A stretch of DNA of 5,321 nt from Acidimicrobiales bacterium (lineage in GTDB: Bacteria; Actinomycetota; Acidimicrobiia; Acidimicrobiales; JAKAVM01), in the NCBI GenBank assembly GCA_027451785.1, contig DAIDIS010000111.1, positions 1 through 5,321 of the forward strand, written 5' to 3'. A model generated the notes under the pieces. It was not told the DNA's origin. It made no database searches and saw only the letters and a list, made by a program, of their open reading frames with translations. A program made the position numbers and the translations under genes. Shown in pieces: positions 1 to 5,321 of this stretch (positions are counted from its first letter, which is position 1; every line of letters starts with the position of its first letter).

Positions 1-526
1 GATAGTCGCCGGATGGTTCTACACGGGTGGGGACAAGCCCTATGGCTACAGGGGCCTGGGCGAGGTAAGCGTGTTCGTCTTTTTCGGCTTGGTAGCTACA
101 GTCGGTACCTATTTCACCCAGGCTCAGAACTGGAGTTGGCTGTGCCTTGCGATTGCGGTAGCTGTCGGCTTCACCTCTGTGGCGCTGCTTCTGGTCAACA
201 ACTTACGTGACATGCGAGGCGACGAGGCTTCAGGGAAACTTACGCTGGCTGTCCGTATAGGAGACCGCAATACCAGGCTTCTATATGCAAGTGCGGTCCT
301 TGTTCCCTTCATTGTCCTTCTGGGAGCCTTGCCGGCCGACCATGCACCCTGGGGGCTGCTGGTAATGGTGGCTTTGCCGCTGGCATTCATCCCGGTGCGA
401 TCGGTACTAAAGGGTGCGATGGGGAAGGACCTGATCGACGTCCTTGGGGCTACGGGCCGCATGCAGTTGGCTTTTGGCTTGTGCATCGTGTTGGGACTGG
501 GAATCCTTTCGGCCGGCAAGGGATAA
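1..526 (+). CDS. menA: 1,4-dihydroxy-2-naphthoate polyprenyltransferase (MenA), C-terminal part
   Basis: MenA is an integral membrane prenyltransferase of the UbiA superfamily. It transfers a polyprenyl chain to 1,4-dihydroxy-2-naphthoate with loss of CO2, giving demethylmenaquinone. The gene is cut by the window edge: the first full codon is at base 2 and 174 residues remain before the TAA at 524-526. The family is about 290-300 residues, so roughly the first 120, including the first Asp-rich motif, are missing. Visible signatures are the MenA-typical stretch GWFYTGG.KPYGYRGLGE (local residues 4-21), followed by a hydrophobic segment with FFGLVATVGTY. The second Asp-rich motif is NNLRDMRGDEASGKLTLAV (local 66-84), with D70 and D74 as expected Mg-diphosphate ligands. 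Further hydrophobic helices lie around local 91-118 and 150-170. A GTG at 71 is internal, not a start. menC follows with no gap, which suggests a shared transcript. The MenA assignment over other UbiA members rests on the GG.KPYGYRGLGE motif and the men neighbours. Confidence 0.95.
   Translation, partial: IVAGWFYTGGDKPYGYRGLGEVSVFVFFGLVATVGTYFTQAQNWSWLCLAIAVAVGFTSVALLLVNNLRDMRGDEASGKLTLAVRIGDRNTRLLYASAVLVPFIVLLGALPADHAPWGLLVMVALPLAFIPVRSVLKGAMGKDLIDVLGATGRMQLAFGLCIVLGLGILSAGKG
518..523 (+). promoter_or_regulatory. ribosome binding site for menC
   Basis: AAGGGA lies at the end of menA, with its AAGG core five bases before the GTG at 527. It supports that GTG as the menC start even though the gene abuts the menA stop codon. 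Ribosomes ending menA at 524-526 would be placed to reinitiate here. The match to the Shine-Dalgarno consensus is moderate. Confidence 0.5.
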
Positions 527-1849
527 GTGACCTTGGCGGATGGGATCGAGGTAAAGCTTTACAAGCTGACACTGGAGAGGTCGTCTCCGTTCCGGAGCGC
601 CGGTGGAACACTTGAAGTGATTACTCACATTCTGGTCAGGGTTGCTCTCCGGTCGGCACCGGAGGTGGTGGGCTGGGGCGAGTGCCCGACGTTGTCGACG
701 CCGGGTTATGCACCCGAGACTACCGACCAGGCCTGGAGGCATATGACCGGGACACTAGCCCCTGCGCTGGTTAAAGCTGGGCTTCGGGAGCCCCGGGAAT
801 TATCAAGTGTCCTGATTCTGGCCCACGAAGAGGGCGGGCTTGGTGGACTCGAACTCACTAGTTTCAGCAGGGCGGCACTGGAATGGGCCGTATGGGATCT
901 ATGGGCAAAAAGACTCTCCATGCCTCTTGCCAACTTCCTCGGGGCTCAACTTGGACTCGAGTTGGTGCCGCCGCCGGTATTTGTTCCGGCGGGAGCGACT
1001 ATTGGTGAGCCTCGCTACGAGGCGAGTAACGGCCAGGGCAGCCCGCAAGGCCTGGAAAATTGCAAGGAATACGACGAGCAGATCGAACGGATTGCGGCCA
1101 GTGGGATCTCAAGGGTAAAGGTAAAAGTCTCGCCGAGGGTTTCCGTTAATGCTCTGACCCGGATCGTCCGCAGCCTCCCGGGTGCCCAAGTGGTCGCCGA
1201 TGCCAACGAGTCCTTCGATCACCGGAACCCCGTTCATCTTGGGATAATCGAGTCGTTCGCCAAAGCGGGTGGAATGGCAATAGAACAACCATTTGAACGC
1301 CAAGACTTTGAGTCTCACGCTTGGCTCTCAACGGAATTTCCTGGTTTGGAGGTTGTCCTCGACGAGTCGGTGAACTCATTTGAGTCGGCGCAAAAGGCGA
1401 TCGACATGGGGTCGATGGGGGTCTTGTGCATCAAGCCAGGCCGCCTCGGGGGCGTATGCCGGAGTGCCGAGGTGATGAAGCTTTGTGAAGGGGCTGGGGT
1501 CGCCATGTACCTAGGTGGGATGCACGAGTTCGGCGTAGGCCGATATGGGAACCTGGCACTGGGCGCTCTTAGTGCCTTCAACCGGGTGGGGGACTTAGGC
1601 CCATCCGCGAGCTACTACAAAGATGACCTGGCCCGGCCGCCATTGGAGCTAAATAAGTCACGACAGGTTGGAGATTCAACGTCCGAGGCTGAGGCTAAAA
1701 GCGACGTTCTCGATAGGCTAGAGCGCTCCGGTGATTCCACTGCTAATCCCGCTGGCTTCAATCTGTCCGATGTTCCGGGAATCGGTTGTGAAGTCGACGA
1801 GGCGCTCTGCGAAGAATTGAGTGGGCAGAGCGCGGTTTTCCGCTCGTAA
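527..1849 (+). CDS. menC: o-succinylbenzoate synthase (MenC)
   Basis: MenC is a cytoplasmic enolase-superfamily enzyme that dehydrates SHCHC to o-succinylbenzoate. The 440-residue product has an N-terminal capping domain (about 1-145) and a TIM-barrel domain. All catalytic positions of the muconate-lactonizing subgroup are visible: K198-V-K200 (the KxK acid/base lysines), metal ligands D225 (in VVADAN), E253 (in AIEQPF) and D279 (in VVLDES), and K303 (in CIKPGRLGG). The segment WGECPTLSTPGYAPETT (50-66) is typical of the NSAR/OSBS branch, and PGIGCEVDE near the end is also typical. The protein is longer than the usual 365-375 residues. The excess lies mainly in a hydrophilic insertion at about 376-410, with a smaller one at about 161-180. 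The GTG start directly follows the menA TAA and has an upstream AAGGGA, which points to translational coupling. Some members of this branch are N-acylamino acid racemases, but the men context makes OSB synthase much more likely. Confidence 0.95.
   Translation: MTLADGIEVKLYKLTLERSSPFRSAGGTLEVITHILVRVALRSAPEVVGWGECPTLSTPGYAPETTDQAWRHMTGTLAPALVKAGLREPRELSSVLILAHEEGGLGGLELTSFSRAALEWAVWDLWAKRLSMPLANFLGAQLGLELVPPPVFVPAGATIGEPRYEASNGQGSPQGLENCKEYDEQIERIAASGISRVKVKVSPRVSVNALTRIVRSLPGAQVVADANESFDHRNPVHLGIIESFAKAGGMAIEQPFERQDFESHAWLSTEFPGLEVVLDESVNSFESAQKAIDMGSMGVLCIKPGRLGGVCRSAEVMKLCEGAGVAMYLGGMHEFGVGRYGNLALGALSAFNRVGDLGPSASYYKDDLARPPLELNKSRQVGDSTSEAEAKSDVLDRLERSGDSTANPAGFNLSDVPGIGCEVDEALCEELSGQSAVFRS
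1802..1839 (+). terminator. possible rho-independent terminator inside the 3' end of menC
   Basis: GCGCTCTGC (1802-1810) and GCAGAGCGC (1825-1833) form a perfect 9-bp stem with a 14-base loop, followed by GG and then TTTT (1836-1839). The structure lies in the last codons of menC, just before a convergent gene, which is where a terminator for the menA-menC transcript would be needed. The T tract is short, and it also forms the loop of a small GCGG-TTTT-CCGC hairpin (1832-1843), so the call is tentative. A further weak inverted repeat, CTCGT (1843-1847) with ACGAG (1853-1857), spans the menC stop. None of these gives a T-rich tail on the minus strand for menH. Confidence 0.4.
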
Positions 1850-1863
1850 CCAACGAGACCGAC

Positions 1864-2589
1864 CTACGGATTCCGGGAGGTTTCCAAGAAGTTGAGGACT
1901 TCAGAGGCAGCGGCTTCCGGCTGCTCCAGATGGAGAGCGTGACCTGCTCCGGCGACGATCCGAACTTTCGAGTTCTTACCGATCGCAGCGGACATCCGCA
2001 ACGCTATGTCCGTGAACTTGGCGTCCAATTCCCCAGCTAGGAACAGGACCGGAATCTTCAGTTCCCCAAGGCGATCCCACAAAGATTGCTGAGCGCCGGT
2101 ACCAGCCAACCTGAGGCTTGAGGCCAGGCCATCAGGAGTATTGGAAAGCCGAGACGCTCGCTGATCGTCGGAGTGGGTCAACCCTTGAAACAGGGGACCG
2201 GAAAGCCAATTATCGACAAACTCTCCGATATCACCTGATCTCACCAGGGTATCTGCGAGTAACTCGTCAGATTCGCGTCGAAGCATCCTTTCGTCTTCCG
2301 AGGCAATTCCGGGGCTGGCCGATATCAGCACCAAGCGACTGCAGATTCCGGGATTGCGTATTGCGGCGGCCAAGCTCAACCTTCCGCCCATCGAGTAGCC
2401 GAGGTAATCGGAGTTCCCTCCAACCGAAGCCAGCCTGTCTGCAGCGTCTTCAAAGGAAAGGTGAAGATCGGAAGCGTTACCATGGCCGGGTGCATCCACG
2501 TATTTGGTCTGGAAGTTGGCGTCCATGATGGCACCGAACCTTCCCGATGACTTGCTTGTCTGGGTAAAGCCATGAGAGAGAACGAGCAT
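1864..2589 (-). CDS. menH: 2-succinyl-6-hydroxy-2,4-cyclohexadiene-1-carboxylate synthase (MenH), alpha/beta hydrolase
   Basis: MenH eliminates pyruvate from SEPHCHC, the product of MenD, to give SHCHC, the substrate of MenC. The 241-residue protein is a single alpha/beta-hydrolase domain, close to the usual 240-270 residues. The opening strand and oxyanion region read LVLSHGFTQT (2-11). The nucleophile elbow is GYSMGGR with S66, a form typical of MenH. The acid is probably D189 in AGELDAKF, and the catalytic histidine is H217 in GAGHALHLEQPE. The chosen start is the ATG at 2589-2587, immediately before the LVLSHGF strand. In-frame ATG (2640) and TTG (2652) codons upstream would add 17 or 21 residues and extend the overlap into menD. 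No start has a visible Shine-Dalgarno sequence. The gene converges on menC with 14 bases between them and diverges from menD. Its position between two genes of the same pathway supports MenH over a generic hydrolase. Confidence 0.9.
   Translation of the reverse strand: MLVLSHGFTQTSKSSGRFGAIMDANFQTKYVDAPGHGNASDLHLSFEDAADRLASVGGNSDYLGYSMGGRLSLAAAIRNPGICSRLVLISASPGIASEDERMLRRESDELLADTLVRSGDIGEFVDNWLSGPLFQGLTHSDDQRASRLSNTPDGLASSLRLAGTGAQQSLWDRLGELKIPVLFLAGELDAKFTDIALRMSAAIGKNSKVRIVAGAGHALHLEQPEAAASEVLNFLETSRNP
2574..2580 (+). promoter_or_regulatory. weak ribosome binding site for menD
   Basis: The purine run GAGAGAG (2574-2580) ends eight bases before the TTG at 2589 and is the only Shine-Dalgarno-like sequence near it. 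It lies inside the first codons of menH on the other strand. An AGGG at 2632-2635 could instead serve a GTG at 2646, which would give a MenD shorter by 19 residues. I prefer the TTG because the family normally has residues before the VDEW.RSG segment. Confidence 0.35.
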
Positions 2590-4550
2590 TGATCGAAAGA
2601 ATAGACGCAAACCTACCGCCCGATATTGTCCAGGGCGCATATTGCGTGACAATGGTGGACGAGTGGGTGCGCAGCGGGATTACTCACGCGGTGGTTTCTC
2701 CAGGTTCACGGTCGACGCCGATGGCTTTGGCCCTGAAGCGAAGCAATTTGATGGTTCATGTCAAGTTGGACGAGCGTTCCGGCGCCTTCTTCGCTCTGGG
2801 TCTCGCCAAGGCGACGGACAAGCCCGTAGTCATACTTACAACTTCGGGCACGGCGGCAGCGGAGCTCTTGCCGGCGGTTGTCGAGGCATATCACTCCCTC
2901 GTTCCTCTTATCGTTCTGACGGCCGATCGGCCCAATGATCTCAGGGGTATCGGCCAAGCACAGACCATCGAACAAGCGAGTATTTATGGTGGGTTCACTA
3001 GATGGAGGCATGACCTTGGGATTGCTGACCTTGGAAATCAGCACGCCTGGAGATCTATCGCATCGAGAGCCGTAGCCGAATCTTCCTCCAGTCCGTCGGG
3101 TGCAGGCCCCGTACATCTAAATCTGCAATTTCGGGAGCCGCTCACGTGGGCTTTGGAAGAGGTTCGATCTGCTGGGCTGGCGACCGAGGGCCGTGCCGGC
3201 GGTGCACCCTGGCATCGCGTGCTGGAACCCGACGGTGCGGGCAATTGCGCACCGGGTGTCGCCGAGCGACTGGTTCACGCCCGGGAGATGGGTGCCCGCG
3301 GAGTGATCATCGCCGGTGAGCGATCTTGCCGTAGCCCGGAAGATTCCTCTGGGCTGTACAACCTTGCGGCGTGGCTCGGTTGGCCTATCTTGGCGGACCC
3401 GATATCGGGGTTGAGATCCAGACAAGGCGAGATCGATGCTGTCGCCAATGCAGGTACGGAAATTGATGCCGATGCGGATGCAGGTACGGAAATTGATGCC
3501 GATGCGGACCCCGTTGTTATTACATTTGCCGATGCAATGCTCCGGAAACCTGAGTTTGCAGCCACGATGCGCCCGGAGATCGTCATTAGGTTCGGGAGAC
3601 CCTGGGCCTCAAAGGTTGTTGCAGGCTGGCTGTCGGCAAGCGGTGCATCCCAATTCCAACTATCCGATTGCTGGGACTGGTCCGATCCCTATATGACCAT
3701 GGAGTACTTGGCGATAACGACGGCCGGTCGAATTTGGGCAGAGGTCTCCCGCCAATTAGGCCTGGGATTGGGTGCCACCAAACCAGACGAGACATGGTTG
3801 CGGCGATGGGGACTAGCTGAGCAAACTGCGGCTGCGGCAATCGAGAATGCCGTCAAGGTAGCCGGCGGTGATCGCCTAACGGAGCCTGAGATCGCGAAGG
3901 CTGTGGCGTCTTCGGTTCCTTCGGGAGGTGCCGTGTTCATGTCATCGTCGATGCCCGTTAGGGATATGGAGTGGTTCTCTGGATTGCAGGGAAAGTCGAT
4001 TGAGTTCGCTTCAAATAGAGGAGTCAACGGCATCGATGGCGTTGTTTCATCCGGACTCGGATTCGCGGGCTCAGGAAGGTTCAGCCAAGTTGCGATTGTG
4101 GTGGGGGAACTTGCTTTCCTGCATGATCTCTCCTCCGTGCTATCGCTATGTGCCAAGCCTCGCGACCTTCCCCACGAAATGCGGATTGCAATTGTTGTAA
4201 TCGACAATGGCGGAGGCGGAATTTTTTCCTTCCTTCCGCAGGCAGGTAGCTTGAGCGAGCAGGAATTCGGCGAGCTGTTCTCGACCCCTCAAGCGCTGTC
4301 TATTACCGATTTGCTCGTATCACAGGGAATCACTGTTCATGAGGTGCGGACGCGAACCGAGCTGGACGATGCAATACTCAAGTGCTTGCCGCCGTCTGTC
4401 CCATCCAATGAAGATGATGAAGTGGCGGTCAACGGAATCGTTGGAGAGCCGGTTGCCGTCATTGTCTGCAAGACTGAAGGGGCATCTAATGTAAGTGACC
4501 ACGACCGGATTATCTCGGCGGTGGCTTCGGCGCTTGAAAACCTGTCGTGA
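2589..4550 (+). CDS. menD: SEPHCHC synthase (MenD), thiamine-diphosphate dependent
   Basis: MenD condenses isochorismate with 2-oxoglutarate, releasing CO2, in the first committed step toward menaquinone. The order of domains is a ThDP-pyrimidine domain (about 10-185), a central domain (about 200-400) and a ThDP-diphosphate domain (about 430-650). Family motifs include SPGSRSTP (37-44), DERSGAFFALGLAK with the ThDP-activating E62, TSGTAAAELLPAVVEA, TADRPNDLRGIGQAQTIEQ, SSSMPVRDMEWF (R458), SNRGVNGIDG (R477) and GGGGIFSFLPQ. The protein has 653 residues against about 550-580 usually. Extra material includes an acidic decapeptide repeat at 281-307 and an acidic linker near 605-618. The usual Gly-Asp of the metal-binding motif reads Gly-Glu (G507-E508). 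The partner Asn position is N540. The TTG start shares its first base with the menH start codon, and an in-frame TAA at 2565-2567 limits extension. Alternative starts are GTG 2646 and ATG 2652. Despite the oddities the reading frame is intact and the gene looks functional. Confidence 0.95.
   Translation: MIERIDANLPPDIVQGAYCVTMVDEWVRSGITHAVVSPGSRSTPMALALKRSNLMVHVKLDERSGAFFALGLAKATDKPVVILTTSGTAAAELLPAVVEAYHSLVPLIVLTADRPNDLRGIGQAQTIEQASIYGGFTRWRHDLGIADLGNQHAWRSIASRAVAESSSSPSGAGPVHLNLQFREPLTWALEEVRSAGLATEGRAGGAPWHRVLEPDGAGNCAPGVAERLVHAREMGARGVIIAGERSCRSPEDSSGLYNLAAWLGWPILADPISGLRSRQGEIDAVANAGTEIDADADAGTEIDADADPVVITFADAMLRKPEFAATMRPEIVIRFGRPWASKVVAGWLSASGASQFQLSDCWDWSDPYMTMEYLAITTAGRIWAEVSRQLGLGLGATKPDETWLRRWGLAEQTAAAAIENAVKVAGGDRLTEPEIAKAVASSVPSGGAVFMSSSMPVRDMEWFSGLQGKSIEFASNRGVNGIDGVVSSGLGFAGSGRFSQVAIVVGELAFLHDLSSVLSLCAKPRDLPHEMRIAIVVIDNGGGGIFSFLPQAGSLSEQEFGELFSTPQALSITDLLVSQGITVHEVRTRTELDDAILKCLPPSVPSNEDDEVAVNGIVGEPVAVIVCKTEGASNVSDHDRIISAVASALENLS
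2598..2603 (-). promoter_or_regulatory. candidate -10 element for a leaderless menH transcript
   Basis: Read on the minus strand, TATTCT (2603 to 2598) fits the TANNNT pattern of actinobacterial -10 elements. It ends eight bases before the menH ATG, so transcription could begin at or next to the start codon. That would fit the lack of a Shine-Dalgarno sequence. I see no -35 at standard spacing (a TGGACA further upstream is about 23 bases away), so this is only a suggestion. Confidence 0.2.
3429..3509 (+). repeat. 30-bp in-frame tandem repeat in menD (acidic decapeptide)
   Basis: Two adjacent 30-base units, 3450-3479 and 3480-3509, differ only at their last base (T versus C) and each encodes AGTEIDADAD. 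The 21 bases before them (3429-3449) encode EIDAVAN and look like a diverged earlier copy of the second part of the unit. The near identity at the DNA level, including third codon positions, points to a recent duplication. The unit keeps the frame and falls in the central domain of MenD, probably in a surface loop just after the LADPISGLRSRQG segment. Confidence 0.9.
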
Positions 4551-4575
4551 GTCCCGCTGGCCGGGAGGACTCACG
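4546..4575 (+). terminator. hairpin spanning the menD stop codon, possible terminator
   Basis: CGTGAGTCC (4546-4554) and GGACTCACG (4567-4575) form a perfect 9-bp stem with a 12-base loop, and the menD TGA (4548-4550) is in its left arm. No T run follows (the next bases are TGGGCATATCC), so it is not a classical intrinsic terminator. It could weaken read-through into tyrS, protect the menD 3' end, or have no role. Confidence 0.35.
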
Positions 4576-4600
4576 TGGGCATATCCAATGACTATTGAGT

Positions 4601-4604
4601 GAGG
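4601..4604 (+). promoter_or_regulatory. ribosome binding site for tyrS
   Basis: GAGG, within GAGTGAGG (4597-4604), lies eight bases before the TTG at 4613. This picks that codon over the in-frame TTGs at 4595 and 4607, which lie upstream of or too close to it. Confidence 0.6.
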
Positions 4605-4612
4605 CTTTGACG

Positions 4613-5321
4613 TTGAGCAACGACAACCAATCGGGCTTGTGGGATGACTTGGGCTTTCGAGGGCTTATCTATCAGACGAGCGACCCGATAGTTGCCCAGA
4701 AGCTGGATTTAGCCTTGGCTGATGGAGAGCCGATTACGGCCTATACCGGTTTCGACCCGACGGCCGACTCGCTTCACGTCGGCCATTTGCTGCCTATTTT
4801 CAACATGAGAAGGCTTCAGTTGGCTGGGCACAAGCCCATTCTTCTGGCGGGTGGCGGCACTGGACTGATCGGAGACCCGGGAGGGAGAACCGAGGAGCGT
4901 AAGCTCCTCGACCGCGAGACCTTGGACGCTAACTTGGCGGGCGTAAAAGCTCAATTGGAAAGGTTTGTGGACTTTGACCCCAAAATTTCCAATTCAGCGG
5001 TTCTAGTCGATAATTCGGAGTGGCTTTCGGAACTTAAGCTGCTGGAGTTCCTTAGGGACGTAGGAAAGCACTTCAGCGTTGGGCAGATGATCGCCAAAGA
5101 CTCCGTGAAGACCCGATTGGAGTCGCTGGAAAAATCGATTTCCTTCACCGAGTTCAGCTACATGCTCTTGCAGTCGTACGACTTTCTACATCTTTTTGAT
5201 ACATACGGTTGTCGACTTCAACTTGGGGCGTCGGACCAGTGGGGAAACATCACCTCCGGTATCGACTTGGTGAGGAGATTAAGAGGAGAGACCGTGTGGG
5301 GCCTGACCACGCCGTTGCTTA
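4613..5321 (+). CDS. tyrS: tyrosyl-tRNA synthetase (TyrS), N-terminal part
   Basis: TyrS is a cytoplasmic class I aminoacyl-tRNA synthetase that activates tyrosine with ATP and charges tRNA-Tyr. The first 236 residues of about 420 are present, covering most of the Rossmann-fold catalytic domain. The window ends before the KMSKS loop and the C-terminal S4-like domain. Visible signatures are Y44 in YTGFDPTADSLHVGHL, with the HIGH motif as HVGH (55-58); LLAGGGTGLIGDPGGRTEER (77-96); the tyrosine-binding YMLLQSYD with Y183, Q187 and D190; and QLGASDQWGNI (203-213). The start is a TTG supported by GAGG eight bases upstream; an in-frame TGA at 4589-4591 closes the frame beyond it. The gene lies 62 bases after menD, with a hairpin between them and no room for a full T-box leader. 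I see no confident promoter in the gap, so read-through from menD is possible. Confidence 0.96.
   Translation, partial: MSNDNQSGLWDDLGFRGLIYQTSDPIVAQKLDLALADGEPITAYTGFDPTADSLHVGHLLPIFNMRRLQLAGHKPILLAGGGTGLIGDPGGRTEERKLLDRETLDANLAGVKAQLERFVDFDPKISNSAVLVDNSEWLSELKLLEFLRDVGKHFSVGQMIAKDSVKTRLESLEKSISFTEFSYMLLQSYDFLHLFDTYGCRLQLGASDQWGNITSGIDLVRRLRGETVWGLTTPLL

Noticed and set aside
124..519. Open frame of 131 codons on the minus strand opposite menA
   Set aside because: The plus strand has the UbiA-family motif and transmembrane segments; the antisense translation is a low-information shadow.
971..992. Inverted repeat CCGCCGG / CCGGCGG with an 8-base loop in menC
   Set aside because: It lies mid-gene in GC-rich sequence encoding a Pro-rich strand of MenC, with no T tract and no functional context, so chance is the simplest explanation.
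527..1849. MenC gene as an N-acylamino acid racemase or dipeptide epimerase
   Set aside because: These enzymes share the catalytic lysines and metal ligands, but the menA, menH and menD neighbours and the OSBS-type N-terminal motif favour MenC.
2118..2528. Open frame of 136 codons on the plus strand opposite menH
   Set aside because: It lies entirely antisense to menH, which has clear catalytic motifs. The translation shows no recognisable domain and is rich in Arg and Ser, as expected from a shadow frame.
2572..2592. Six-codon frame starting with ATG at 2572 just ahead of menD, as a possible leader peptide
   Set aside because: It lies inside the menH coding start on the other strand, has no ribosome binding site and no attenuator-like structure after it.
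3689..4207. Open frame of 172 codons on the minus strand opposite menD
   Set aside because: The plus strand encodes the conserved ThDP-binding domain of MenD here. The antisense product has no family signature and no plausible start context.
4551..4612. T-box riboswitch upstream of tyrS
   Set aside because: The gap is only 62 bases, too short for a complete T-box leader, and I see no T-box consensus sequence.

Overview
This window is a menaquinone (vitamin K2) biosynthesis locus followed by an aminoacyl-tRNA synthetase gene. Five protein-coding genes fill it almost completely. In order they are the 3' part of menA (+), menC (+), menH (-), menD (+) and the 5' part of tyrS (+). The longest gap without a gene is 62 bases. 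I found no RNA gene, mobile element, CRISPR array or phage remnant.

The base composition is moderately GC-rich. GTG and TTG starts are common (menC GTG, menD and tyrS TTG), genes are tightly packed, and the Men proteins resemble actinobacterial forms. I infer an actinobacterium, perhaps of the Acidimicrobiia type, but no feature proves this.

Layout: menA (start outside the window) ends at 526 and menC begins at the very next base, so they look like one transcription unit. A 9-bp hairpin followed by TTTT lies inside the last codons of menC and may end that unit. menC and menH converge with only 14 bases between them. menH and menD diverge head to head, and their most likely start codons share base 2589, so there is no intergenic promoter region and any promoter must lie inside the opposite gene. 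menD is followed by a hairpin that includes its stop codon, then by tyrS with a clear ribosome binding site and a TTG start.

How the genes work together: MenD joins isochorismate and 2-oxoglutarate to give SEPHCHC. MenH removes pyruvate to give SHCHC. MenC dehydrates this to o-succinylbenzoate. After MenE, MenB and a thioesterase (not in the window) have made 1,4-dihydroxy-2-naphthoate, MenA attaches the polyprenyl chain at the membrane. TyrS charges tRNA-Tyr and has no direct role in the pathway.

The locus is ordinary in function and I see no undescribed system. The points worth a second look are sequence details: a 30-bp tandem duplication inside menD that encodes an acidic decapeptide repeat, a Glu in place of the usual Mg-binding Asp in MenD, the one-base start-codon overlap of menH and menD, a hydrophilic insertion in MenC, and hairpins at the 3' ends of menC and menD.
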